Position numbers and translations under genes: made by a program. From Lichenicola sp965198655 (GTDB lineage: Bacteria > Pseudomonadota > Alphaproteobacteria > Acetobacterales > Acetobacteraceae), in assembly GCA_965198655.1 (NCBI GenBank), contig OZ240668.1, forward strand, positions 434,001-498,000: a DNA stretch of 64,000 nucleotides, in the 5' to 3' direction. Position 1 is the first letter of the stretch, and every line of letters starts with the position of its first letter. Below the pieces are notes generated by a model that saw only the letters and a list, made by a program, of their open reading frames with translations, had not been told where the DNA came from and ran no database searches. Shown one piece after another: positions 7,662 through 16,243 of this stretch.

Positions 7662-10057
7662 CCGCCCCTTCCGTTCGTCCCGGTTGCGCAGCAGGCGGGG
7701 CCGCCGCGAGGCTGCTGTTGTCCGGCATGCTGGTGCTGGCCGGCTGCAGCGCGCCGGCGGACACGCCGGTGATCCGGCCGCTGCGGCCGCTCCCGGCTTC
7801 CGAGAACCAGGCAGCGACGCCGCGCCTGAACGGCTATGTCGGCACCACCGACCGGCCCTTGTCGCCCACCGCGAGCTATGGCCGCGACCGGGTCCCGGTG
7901 CTGCGCAGCATCGGCGCCGACAACGGCTCCGGCAGCGTGATGCTCGACTTCGCCGACACCGACATACGCGACGCGGTGGCGCAGATCCTCGGCAGCCAGC
8001 TGCACGTCACCTACACCATCGACCCGGCGGTGAAGGGCACGGTGACGCTGCACACCGCCGCGCCGCTTTCGACCGGCCAGCTGCTGCCGACCCTCCAGAC
8101 CCTGCTGTCCCAGGTCGGCGCCACGCTGTACCAGTCCGGCGGCATCTACCGCGTGGTCGCCGCCGGCACGCCGGGCGCGTCGGCGTCCCCGGGCGGCCCC
8201 GCCGCGGCGGCGGGCGGGTCCGGGCCGCCGGTGCTGGCCAGCGGCGAGTCGCTCGCCGGCAGCGCCATGGTGCCGCTGCGCTTCGCCGGCGCCGAGGACC
8301 TGGCCAAGGCGTTGCAGCCGTTCGTGCAGTCCGGCGCCCGCATCACCGCGGTCAACGGCAGCAACGCCCTGCTGGTCAGCGGCGACCCCAACGTGCGCGG
8401 CACGCTGCTGAACCTGATCCAGGCGTTCGACATCGACGCCCTGGCCGGCCAGTCCTACGCCCTGCTGCCGGTCGACACCGGCGGTGCCAAGGATACCGCC
8501 ACCGCGCTGCAGGAGGCGCTGCGCGGACGCGGCGGCTCCTTGTCGCAGGTGGTGCGCGTGGTGCCGATGACGCGCGTCGACGCGGTGCTGGTCGTCGCCA
8601 GCGAGTCTCGGTATGTCGACGACGTGACCCGCCTGTTCCGGCTGATCGAGGCGCAGCGCCGCTCCACGATCCGCGCCTGGCACGTGTACTACCTGCAGAA
8701 CAGCCACGCCAACGACGCTGCCTACGTGCTGCAGCAGGCTTTCACTCCTAACGACGTCACCGCGCAGCCGACCCCGACGCTGCAAAGCCAGCAGAACGCG
8801 CAGCAGGGCATCGGCGGCGGCGGCGGGCTTGGCTCCAGCGGCGGCTCCAGCGGCGGGCTGGGATCGAGCGGCGGCCTGGGATCCAGCGGCGGGCTGGGCT
8901 CCAGCGGCGGCTTCGGCTCCAGCGGCGGGCTGGGATCGAGCGGTGGCACCACCGGCCTCGGCGGCGGCGGGCTGGGCGGTGCGTCCGCGGCCCCGGGGGC
9001 CGGCGGCGGGCAATCGGCCGGCGCCAACCCGCTGCTGGGCGGGCTCGACGGCTCCGGCGGCGGCGCCGAGCTGCACAGCATGCGGATCATCCCCAACCCG
9101 CAGAACAACGCCCTGCTGGTCTATGCCACCGGGCAGGAGAACGACACCGTCAGCCAGATGCTGCGCAAGATCGACATCCTGCCGCTGCAGGTGCGGATCG
9201 ACGCGGTGATCGCCGAGGTCACGCTCAACGACCAGCTGCAGTACGGCACCCAGTTCTTCTTCAAGTCTGGCGGCATCAACGGCGTGCTCAGCACCGGCAC
9301 CTCGACCATCACCGGCCCGATCGCCAACGCCGCGCTGAACAGCACGCTGCCCGGCTTCGTGATCGGCGCCGCCTCCGGCAACGGCGGCGCGCCGCTGGCG
9401 ATCAACGCGTTGCAGGCGGTGACCACCGTGCACGTGCTGAGCTCGCCCGAGCTGCTGGTGCTGGACAACCAGCAGGCTCGCCTGCTGGTGGGCCAGCTGG
9501 TGCCGATCCAGACCGGCTCGCAGACCAGCACGCTGAGCACCGGTGCGGTGTTCAACCAGGACAGCTACCAGCCCACCGGCGTGATCCTGCAGGTGACGCC
9601 GCGGGTGAACAACGGCGGGCTGGTGACGCTGGACGTGTCGCAGGAGGTCAGCTCGGTGGTGCCGGGCAGCTCCAGCACCCAGGCCGCCAACCCCACCTTC
9701 AACGACCAGTCGGTGGTGTCGCGCGTGGTGATCCAGGACGGGCAGACGGTGGGCCTCGCCGGGCTGATCACCGACAGCTCCAGCCGCCTCAACAGCGGCA
9801 TCCCCTGGCTCAAGGACATCCCCATCCTGGGCCTGCTGACCTCCAGCCAGAACAACACGCGGGCGCGCACCGAGCTGCTGATCCTGATCACCCCGCACGT
9901 GCTGCACGACCAGCGCGACGCGCAGGCGCTGACCGAGGACCTGCGCGACACGCTGGTGAACGCGGCCGCGGTGCCGGACGAGCTGACGCCGATGCACCAG
10001 ACCGGCAGCGCCGACCCGCAGCGCCGGGTGCGCAACGCCGTCGGGCTCGGCCCCTGA
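7658..10057 (+). CDS. gspD: Type II secretion outer-membrane secretin GspD
   Basis: Secretin that forms the outer-membrane channel. 799 residues with a lipoprotein signal (VLAGC, lipid Cys at position 30). N0/N1-type domains follow (VMLDFADTDIRDAVAQILGSQLHVTYTID is the typical N0 start). A Gly/Ser-rich low-complexity loop interrupts the periplasmic domains at about 387-460. The C-terminal secretin domain is complete (VHVLSSPELLVLDNQQARLLVG, PTGVILQVTPRVN, VGLAGLITDSSSRLNSGIPWLKDIPILG, TELLILITPHVL). The lipobox suggests either self-targeting or a pilotin-independent route; that is inference. The gene overlaps its upstream neighbour by four bases. Confidence 0.95.
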   Translation: MTAPSVRPGCAAGGAAARLLLSGMLVLAGCSAPADTPVIRPLRPLPASENQAATPRLNGYVGTTDRPLSPTASYGRDRVPVLRSIGADNGSGSVMLDFADTDIRDAVAQILGSQLHVTYTIDPAVKGTVTLHTAAPLSTGQLLPTLQTLLSQVGATLYQSGGIYRVVAAGTPGASASPGGPAAAAGGSGPPVLASGESLAGSAMVPLRFAGAEDLAKALQPFVQSGARITAVNGSNALLVSGDPNVRGTLLNLIQAFDIDALAGQSYALLPVDTGGAKDTATALQEALRGRGGSLSQVVRVVPMTRVDAVLVVASESRYVDDVTRLFRLIEAQRRSTIRAWHVYYLQNSHANDAAYVLQQAFTPNDVTAQPTPTLQSQQNAQQGIGGGGGLGSSGGSSGGLGSSGGLGSSGGLGSSGGFGSSGGLGSSGGTTGLGGGGLGGASAAPGAGGGQSAGANPLLGGLDGSGGGAELHSMRIIPNPQNNALLVYATGQENDTVSQMLRKIDILPLQVRIDAVIAEVTLNDQLQYGTQFFFKSGGINGVLSTGTSTITGPIANAALNSTLPGFVIGAASGNGGAPLAINALQAVTTVHVLSSPELLVLDNQQARLLVGQLVPIQTGSQTSTLSTGAVFNQDSYQPTGVILQVTPRVNNGGLVTLDVSQEVSSVVPGSSSTQAANPTFNDQSVVSRVVIQDGQTVGLAGLITDSSSRLNSGIPWLKDIPILGLLTSSQNNTRARTELLILITPHVLHDQRDAQALTEDLRDTLVNAAAVPDELTPMHQTGSADPQRRVRNAVGLGP
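8812..8980 (+). repeat. In-frame Gly/Ser tandem repeat inside the secretin gene
   Basis: Seven near-copies of a unit of about 21 bases encoding GLGSSGG run in tandem with small substitutions (SSGG, FGSSGG, TTGLGGG). All units keep the reading frame. The repeat sits between periplasmic N-domains of GspD and would give a long flexible loop. Copy-number change by slippage would stay in frame. Confidence 0.85.
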
Positions 10058-10932
10058 GCTGCCTGGGCCGCGCGGCGGCATCCCGGTCCCCGGTCGGCGA
10101 GCGCGGCTTCGCGCTGCTGATCGTGCTCTGGACCCTGGTGCTGCTCTCGCTGCTGGTCTCGGCGATGGCGGCCTCCGGCAGCCTGCGCACCCGCCAGGCC
10201 GGCGACCTGCGCCGCAACGCGCAGCTGGAGGCGGCGGCGGATGGCGGGGTCGAGCTCGCCGCGTTCCACTTGCTCGACGCCTCCCTGCCGCCCGCCGGCG
10301 GACACTGGTTCGCCGACGGCCGCGAGCACCGGATCCGGCAGACCGGCGGCCTCGTGCTGTCGATCCGCCTGTTCAACGAGGCCGGCAAGGTCAACCCGAA
10401 CCGGGCGCAGGCGGCGCTGCTGGCCGCCCTGTTGCAGGCGTCCGGCGCGGATGCCCGCGCTGCTGTCGCCATTGCCACCAACATCGTCGCCTGGCGCTTC
10501 TTCGGCAGTGTCGGCGCCGACTACCAGGCCGCCGGCCGCGACTACCTGCCGCCCGGCGGCGCGTTCGAGTCCCTGAACGAGCTAGGGCTGGTGCTCGGCA
10601 TGACGCCGCCGCTGCTGGCCGCGGTGACGCCGCACCTGTCGCTGTATCACGACGGCGACCCCGACCCGACCCTGGCCGATCCGGTGGTGCGCAGCGCGCT
10701 GCTGCTGGCGGGCGCCGATCCCAACGCGCCGGCGCCTGCCGGCACCGGCACGCAGGGGCCGCCGGACGAGAGCGCGGTCACCGTGGTGGTGGATGCCGAG
10801 GACGGCGCCGGCCACCGCTTCAGGCGCCGGGCGATCGTGCTGGGCGGTGCGGGCGGCTCGGGAGGCCAGGCCGGCGGGGCCGCGGGAGGGCGACCGTTCC
10901 GGGTGATGTCGTGGGACGCGCCGACCGGTTGA
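10054..10932 (+). CDS. gspK: Type II secretion minor pseudopilin GspK, apparent CTG start
   Basis: Large minor pseudopilin thought to cap the pseudopilus tip. The processing site is RG^FALLIVLW, followed by a hydrophobic helix, and the body carries GspK signatures (AADGGVELAAFHLLD, RLFNEAGKVNPNRA, FESLNELGLVLGM, ITPHLS-like VTPHLSLY). The first canonical in-frame start (GTG 10123) lies inside the helix and would remove the cleavage site. Upstream to well inside gspD there is no in-frame ATG, GTG or TTG, only CTGs at 10054 and 10063. CTG 10054 overlaps the gspD stop as CTGA, like the ATGA couplings elsewhere in the operon, and is proposed as the start. A sequencing error is the alternative. 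Confidence 0.8.
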   Translation: MSCLGRAAASRSPVGERGFALLIVLWTLVLLSLLVSAMAASGSLRTRQAGDLRRNAQLEAAADGGVELAAFHLLDASLPPAGGHWFADGREHRIRQTGGLVLSIRLFNEAGKVNPNRAQAALLAALLQASGADARAAVAIATNIVAWRFFGSVGADYQAAGRDYLPPGGAFESLNELGLVLGMTPPLLAAVTPHLSLYHDGDPDPTLADPVVRSALLLAGADPNAPAPAGTGTQGPPDESAVTVVVDAEDGAGHRFRRRAIVLGGAGGSGGQAGGAAGGRPFRVMSWDAPTG

Positions 10933-11022
10933 TCGGACGGGTTGTTCGGGAAAACAAGGCAACGGACGCAAGACCGGACTGGACGATCCTATCGACGAAC
11001 CATCACGGTGTTTCGAGAGGAA

Positions 11023-12246
11023 TTAGCTGAATACGACGCTTTCCGCATGAATCCCCAAGACCCTGTCATCGATGGTTTGCTGTTCCTCTGCGGGAACCCA
11101 GCGCTCGACCTCCAGGCGGACGTCCATGACGACGTTCCTCCTCTTGACCTCGATAGCGTGGTGTCCAGGGCTGACGTCTCCCTTGAACAACACCTCGTCC
11201 CCGGTCCACACCGACAACCGCAGTTCCCGACTCCGATGACTCGTGAGCTTGATCGTGGCCGTGCTGGTTTCCCTCGGGAACGACAAGGTCAGTCCGCCTG
11301 AGCCGCTGAAGATGAGGGTGGTGCCATCCACGACACATCCTCGGGCTGAGAACAAGCCGGCGCAGATGTCGGCGGGAACCTCGTGCACGGATTGCTTCTC
11401 GGCAATGATCGCATATCCGATCTCCGGGTCGTTGTCGGCATAGATGCGCGGCAGCAGACCCGACCGATGCAGGGTCTGCCTTATGAAGCTGATGGACCAG
11501 CCACTCTCGAACCACCCGAACTTGCGTATGCAATAGACCGAGGCCGGATCTAGACGTATTCCCCAGTTCTTCCACCAGATGTCGTTGATGGGTTCCCCGG
11601 CTAGGATCAGTCGTCCGCCCACCTTGAGGCTGTCCGCGATGCGCGACGTCACCATCCAGGGCCGTATCGCGTGGTGCAGGCACTCGTAGAACATCGCCAG
11701 ATCGGCCGGCTGGTCCGGCGTGAAGTCGTCGAAGGTCGATTGCGCGGCTGATATCGCCCGGCTGCCGCGCTTGGCACGCTCGTTCACCAGCCGCACGAAG
11801 GACGGGTTGATATCGACCGCGATCACCGTGAGGCCGAGATAAGCCGCGATCTCGGACGACAATCCCCAACCGCACCCCATGTCGAGAAGCACCTCGTCGC
11901 GACGCGACTTCGCATGCCGCAGGGCGCGCGACAAACGTTGCAGGTGAACCGCCAGTCCTGCGGGATCGGGATGATCGTATGGATTGACGGCCTGGGCATG
12001 TCGCTCGACATCCAACGGGGTATGCTCGTCCCGGTCCGGCTCGTAACGGTGTCCGGCGATCTCCTCGTACAGCCGGACCTGTTGAGCGACATAGGCTTCG
12101 CCGAAGGGATCCAGATCCTGATCGACCGCGCAGGCGATCTCGTAGCTGAAGTCTGTGCAGAACGCCTGGGAGCCCGGAGTTCCCAGGCCGCCGAGCCTGT
12201 CTATCTCGGCAACGTAGTGATCAAGCTGCCCGGCGGTCCACCGCAT
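11023..12246 (-). CDS. SAM-dependent class I methyltransferase with C-terminal beta domain
   Basis: 407 residues. A class I SAM-binding core starts near residue 117 with motif I LLDMGCGWG (120-128) and the acidic strand VIAVDINPSF, then FYECLHHAIRP and LKVGGRLILAGEPI. This is of the Methyltransf_23/ubiE-like type seen in polysaccharide clusters. The N-terminal 110 residues (AFCTDFSYEIACAVDQD) and a C-terminal region (about 310-407, rich in beta strands) are extra. It may methylate a sugar or a glycosyl carrier, judged from the nearby glycosyltransferase. Base composition is lower in G+C and codons are less biased than in the secretion operon. It converges on gspK with about 90 bases between. 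Confidence 0.75.
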   Translation of the reverse strand: MRWTAGQLDHYVAEIDRLGGLGTPGSQAFCTDFSYEIACAVDQDLDPFGEAYVAQQVRLYEEIAGHRYEPDRDEHTPLDVERHAQAVNPYDHPDPAGLAVHLQRLSRALRHAKSRRDEVLLDMGCGWGLSSEIAAYLGLTVIAVDINPSFVRLVNERAKRGSRAISAAQSTFDDFTPDQPADLAMFYECLHHAIRPWMVTSRIADSLKVGGRLILAGEPINDIWWKNWGIRLDPASVYCIRKFGWFESGWSISFIRQTLHRSGLLPRIYADNDPEIGYAIIAEKQSVHEVPADICAGLFSARGCVVDGTTLIFSGSGGLTLSFPRETSTATIKLTSHRSRELRLSVWTGDEVLFKGDVSPGHHAIEVKRRNVVMDVRLEVERWVPAEEQQTIDDRVLGIHAESVVFS

Positions 12247-12448
12247 CTCTTGTGCCTGTGCTGTTTGGGGAAGCGGCTGCGGTCACCCTGTGCGAGACCA
12301 GCCCTGAGCGGTGACGGCTTTGCTCTGATGAGAGAACTGTGCTCGATCCGCCATTGCCATGTCAATTTGTGTCCTGACGAATGGTTTGGCTCCAGCACTA
12401 GCGCCCCGATTTGGGAATTTACATAGGAATTCCGGGACAAGCAGGACA

Positions 12449-13807
12449 CTAGGGTGACCTGACGTGGCCATTCGTCGTCTCGTCGCCGTTGGACAGCGTC
12501 TGGTCGGGACGCTTCACGATCATCGGAGGTGCGGAGATGAACAACAGAGACTGCCCGGACGTCACCGGCACCATCGTTGCATGAGCCGGTCGCTGGTCGG
12601 CGTAGGAGAAATCCTCGTAGAGCGAGCCGATCTGGATGTTGCTGGCAAGTTGCCTGTTCAGGTAGCTGATCGTGCTGTGATCGGTGACTTCCTGCCATAC
12701 CCGGCCGGCCTGGATGACCGCTTGTCCATCCACGCGGATGGAAGCCGTCTGGGCCAATGCGATCGCTCGACCGCCTGCCTCCGTCCATCGCTGACCCTGG
12801 CTGTCGATGTTGTCGGCCTGGAAATGCACGTTCGTTCCGGTGATCCATACGCACCATCGGGTGAAGTCGCAGTGAAGGGTGCCGATCGTGTTCTTGGTTG
12901 CGACACCTCCAAGCACCGAACTCGACTCGGCCTCCGATTGACCCAGACGGACGGCCGATCTCGCGCCGAGCACGAACACGTTGTCGATGAACCCGGTATC
13001 TGCACGTTCCAGCCACAACGCGTCGAGATGGGACTGGGCATAGGCCATGACGGGAGTCGCCTGGGACCAGAAGGGCCAGATGTGAATCCCCTGATAGCTG
13101 TCGGCGTCGAACGCCTTGTCCACCTTGACGGCGTTGTCGAACACCTGACCATAAAGACCATCGATCTGGAGGCGGCCGGACAGGTGGGCACTGATGCCCC
13201 TCGTGACCGCGAGGAGCATGACGTGCTCGAACCGTATCAGACCGTAGGTCGCCTCGACGTCGAAGACATAGGGATAAGCGGTCGGCTGCCATGATCCGGA
13301 TGGAGGCGGAGCCGGCTGCTTCTCGAAGACGCCGATGTCGCTGACTACCGTCCCGCGGCTTCCGAGACCGGAAATCTCGATTGGGGTGAAGCCCGGGCTC
13401 TCGATGACCAGCCACGTGCCTACGCCGAAGCCCCGTTCGGCGGTCGTAGCCCCGTACGACTCGGACCATCCCGATCCGCACCAACGCAGTGCCACGTCGA
13501 GCTGCTTCACCGGCGACCTCAACCGGTACGGCCGGGCGAGGAACTTGAGCTGGTTTCGTCCTGATCGCTTCAGGACGTCGATCGCCCGGTTGATGCTCGG
13601 TGCGTCGTCGTCGCCGTCCTGCGGCTGGTGGAAGTCGTCCGGGATCGAGAAGGGATCCGCGGCGGCTTCTGGCTGAACGGCACCTTGCTGGCCGTTCGGC
13701 GAGGTCGCGTCGGTCCGTGCGATCGCGTCGGACCAAGAAAAGGCAAGTAACGGCGTGATCAACAGGGCGATCCGTGACGCCTTGCAAGCGCTGGTGTTGT
13801 CTGCCAT
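12449..13807 (-). CDS. Secreted right-handed beta-helix-like (pectate-lyase-fold) protein
   Basis: About 452 residues with a signal peptide (ASRIALLITPLLAFSWSDAIA). After a linker there is a segment typical of parallel beta-helix enzymes and phage tailspikes (DAPSINRAIDVLKRSGRNQLKFLARPYRL), then regularly spaced short beta stretches (IRFEHVMLLAVTRG, LQIDGLYGQVFDNAVKVDKAF, DTGFIDNVFVLGARSAVRLG). It could be a polysaccharide lyase or hydrolase acting on, or maturing, the surface polymer; no catalytic residues can be assigned by eye. ATG 13807 is chosen because AGGA lies five bases upstream; ATGs at 13813 and 13828 are alternatives. It lies in the lower-GC patch. Confidence 0.55.
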   Translation of the reverse strand: MADNTSACKASRIALLITPLLAFSWSDAIARTDATSPNGQQGAVQPEAAADPFSIPDDFHQPQDGDDDAPSINRAIDVLKRSGRNQLKFLARPYRLRSPVKQLDVALRWCGSGWSESYGATTAERGFGVGTWLVIESPGFTPIEISGLGSRGTVVSDIGVFEKQPAPPPSGSWQPTAYPYVFDVEATYGLIRFEHVMLLAVTRGISAHLSGRLQIDGLYGQVFDNAVKVDKAFDADSYQGIHIWPFWSQATPVMAYAQSHLDALWLERADTGFIDNVFVLGARSAVRLGQSEAESSSVLGGVATKNTIGTLHCDFTRWCVWITGTNVHFQADNIDSQGQRWTEAGGRAIALAQTASIRVDGQAVIQAGRVWQEVTDHSTISYLNRQLASNIQIGSLYEDFSYADQRPAHATMVPVTSGQSLLFISAPPMIVKRPDQTLSNGDETTNGHVRSP

Positions 13808-13937
13808 GAACATCCTGTCAAGGCACATAGATGTTTCGGGGTCAAAGGTACTGGTGAACTACAGTTGCTTTCGGGTCAGTATAGATTGATATATGACCGT
13901 CAACTACTAGCTTGCATGCAGAACCTTGGAGTGTCAA

Positions 13938-16169
13938 TTGAGCGTCCCGATCAAGAGAATGGCCCGGAGTTTCCAGATCGGTAGGAGCCGCAACCAGGGC
14001 AGGGCGGCAGGCGACAAGGCGAGGAACGAGCGGGACTGGAAGACGGCGGAGATCGAGTACCGGGCGCATCTCAACTTGGTACCCCAGGACCAGCCAATCT
14101 GGATCCAGTATGGTCATTGCCTCAAGGAACAATCCAAGCTGGCCGAGGCCGAAGCGGCGTATCGGCATGCCATAGACCTCGATCCGGATGATGCCGACGC
14201 CCATCTGCAACTTGGTCATGCTCTCAAGCTGTCGGAACGGTTGCATCTCGCAGAGCAGGCCTACAAGACGTCGTTCGAGTTGCGGCCGTCCAAGGCCGCC
14301 TACGACGAGATGATCAGGCTCGCTGACGTAGACGACGTTCTGGAACATTTGCCCGCCCGCACGGCTCACGATCCCTCCGAAATGATCTATCTGGAAGTCG
14401 ATGACCTCCTCGATTACCTCCGACATTATCGCACCCTGTCCGGCATCCAGCGGGTTCAGGTCGGCATCATCCAGCATGCCATAAACCAGATCGCCAGCAG
14501 CGATCAGCCCTATGCATTCGTTCGCATGGGCAAGCATGCGGCAGTGTTCTGGCGTCTGGATCCAAACGATCTGCTGGCCCTGCTGGACTATGTGAGCCAG
14601 CCGGTGGTGTCGCAGCAGCAGCTTCTGTCCCTCGTGGAGTTCGCGGAGCAACACGCCTCGCTCGTGGAGCCGCTCGCCGGCCAGACATACTTCGTCCTCG
14701 GGGCGTTCTGGGGGTTTGGCGCCAACGCGACGCGATACGCCCGGCTGAAGGCGGCCGGCGTATCGGTCGGCGTCTATATCTACGACCTGATACCGGTCAC
14801 TCATCCGGAATACTGCACCGCCGGTCTGGTTAGCGAGTTCTCGTTCTCCCTTGGCGATGGCCTTTATTCGTTCGACTTCATCCTGACGATTTCGGACTTC
14901 GTTGCCCGCGACGTGGAGCGGTTCCAGCGACTGCATCGGCTCCGACAAGCACCGGTAGAAGCGGTACCGCTTGCGCACCAGCTGCACGATCGGCCTTCGC
15001 TTCCCGTAAACAGCCGCTGGACCGGCGACATCGGTATCCTGGAGCACCGGCCTTTCGTGTTGATGGTCTCGACCATCGAGGCCAGGAAGAATCACGTCTA
15101 CCTGTACTCGGTATGGAAGGCCTTGATCGAGGAGGGACTCGATCCTCCCGATCTCGTTCTCGTGGGGCGGTTCGGATGGCGCGTCAACGACCTGCGGGAC
15201 ATGCTGGAGGGAACCGATTATCTCGGGCGCCGGGTTCATGTCCTGCACGACCTGTCGGATACCGACCTCGAGCTGCTCTACCGGGCGTGCCTCTTCACGA
15301 CGTTTCCCAGCATCATCGAGGGCTGGGGCCTGCCCGTAGGCGAGAGCCTGGCGCATGGACGTCCCTGCGTCGCGTCCAACACGTCGTCGATCCCGGAAGT
15401 CGGCGGCGACCTCGTCGACTACGTCGATCCGTGGAACGTGCGCGACGGCGTCAAGGTGTTCAAGAAGATGATCTTCGACCGGGGCTACCGCGAAAGCCGA
15501 GCCAAGGCCATAGCCGATCGGTTCGTCGCGCGGACCTGGAACGATGTCGGCCACGATCTGCTGGGTCGACTCAAACAGGTAAGTTCCGTCAAGGCCGCAC
15601 CCTATCTTCCGCCGCTCCTGGCCGCGGGGGAACTGCTCGTGCCCGGCGACCTGGCGACCGGGAGGCGCGTTCCAGCCAACTACTGGTCCCGTCCCTTGCG
15701 TCTGATACTCGCAGAGAGCTGGTATCCGGCGGAATCGTTCGGTTGCTGGCTACGAGGCAGGCAAGGCTTCATCTGGCTGTCGACCAAATGCGAGCCGGGA
15801 ACCAGGGTCGTCGTCTACGCGCACATGCTTGGGGCGCCATGGTCCACGGACCATTCGGTCACGCTGCGCGTCGGCCGGCAACAGGACGCGGCGAACGAGA
15901 GGGTGTTCCCGACCTCGGTTCGGACCGGTACCAGCACGGTTCAGGTGAACACGCAGCGCGGCTTCCTGTGTCGCGTCACGGGCGAGGTCGAACCCGACCG
16001 TACGATCTTCATTCGCCTTTCGGTGGACGGAGCGGCTGCGACTCCGGTCGCAAGGAACAGCGGCGATGACCGGATATTCTACGTAGGGCTGGTCGAGCTG
16101 TCCTATGCGTCCTCGGACGACCCGCAGATGCGCGTGGATCTCCTAGAGCACTTCTCGAAGGTCGAATAG
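13938..16169 (+). CDS. TPR-containing GT4-family glycosyltransferase
   Basis: About 743 residues: a TPR region (residues about 20-110, AEAEAAYRHAIDLDPDDADAHLQLGHAL), a long GT-B glycosyltransferase region (about 150-570), and a C-terminal beta-rich domain (about 600-743). GT4 features include VSTIEARKNHVYL, LVGRFGWRVNDL and the E-x7-E-like motif IIEGWGLPVGE near 461-470. It probably transfers a sugar to a surface polysaccharide in the cytoplasm; the acceptor is unknown. TTG 13938 is preferred because GGAG precedes it by six bases; ATG 13959 and TTG 13926 are alternatives. It diverges from the beta-helix gene and shares the lower GC of that patch. Confidence 0.8.
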   Translation: MSVPIKRMARSFQIGRSRNQGRAAGDKARNERDWKTAEIEYRAHLNLVPQDQPIWIQYGHCLKEQSKLAEAEAAYRHAIDLDPDDADAHLQLGHALKLSERLHLAEQAYKTSFELRPSKAAYDEMIRLADVDDVLEHLPARTAHDPSEMIYLEVDDLLDYLRHYRTLSGIQRVQVGIIQHAINQIASSDQPYAFVRMGKHAAVFWRLDPNDLLALLDYVSQPVVSQQQLLSLVEFAEQHASLVEPLAGQTYFVLGAFWGFGANATRYARLKAAGVSVGVYIYDLIPVTHPEYCTAGLVSEFSFSLGDGLYSFDFILTISDFVARDVERFQRLHRLRQAPVEAVPLAHQLHDRPSLPVNSRWTGDIGILEHRPFVLMVSTIEARKNHVYLYSVWKALIEEGLDPPDLVLVGRFGWRVNDLRDMLEGTDYLGRRVHVLHDLSDTDLELLYRACLFTTFPSIIEGWGLPVGESLAHGRPCVASNTSSIPEVGGDLVDYVDPWNVRDGVKVFKKMIFDRGYRESRAKAIADRFVARTWNDVGHDLLGRLKQVSSVKAAPYLPPLLAAGELLVPGDLATGRRVPANYWSRPLRLILAESWYPAESFGCWLRGRQGFIWLSTKCEPGTRVVVYAHMLGAPWSTDHSVTLRVGRQQDAANERVFPTSVRTGTSTVQVNTQRGFLCRVTGEVEPDRTIFIRLSVDGAAATPVARNSGDDRIFYVGLVELSYASSDDPQMRVDLLEHFSKVE

Positions 16170-16243
16170 CTGGACATGAGGTGGGGAATGAGGCACCTCC
16201 GGCCGACACGTCGTCCCCCACGATGCGCAACGTCAGGACCCTC

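Noticed and set aside
8812..8980. Short regular repeats as a possible CRISPR array
   Set aside because: Units are contiguous without spacers and code in frame for GLGSSGG inside the secretin.
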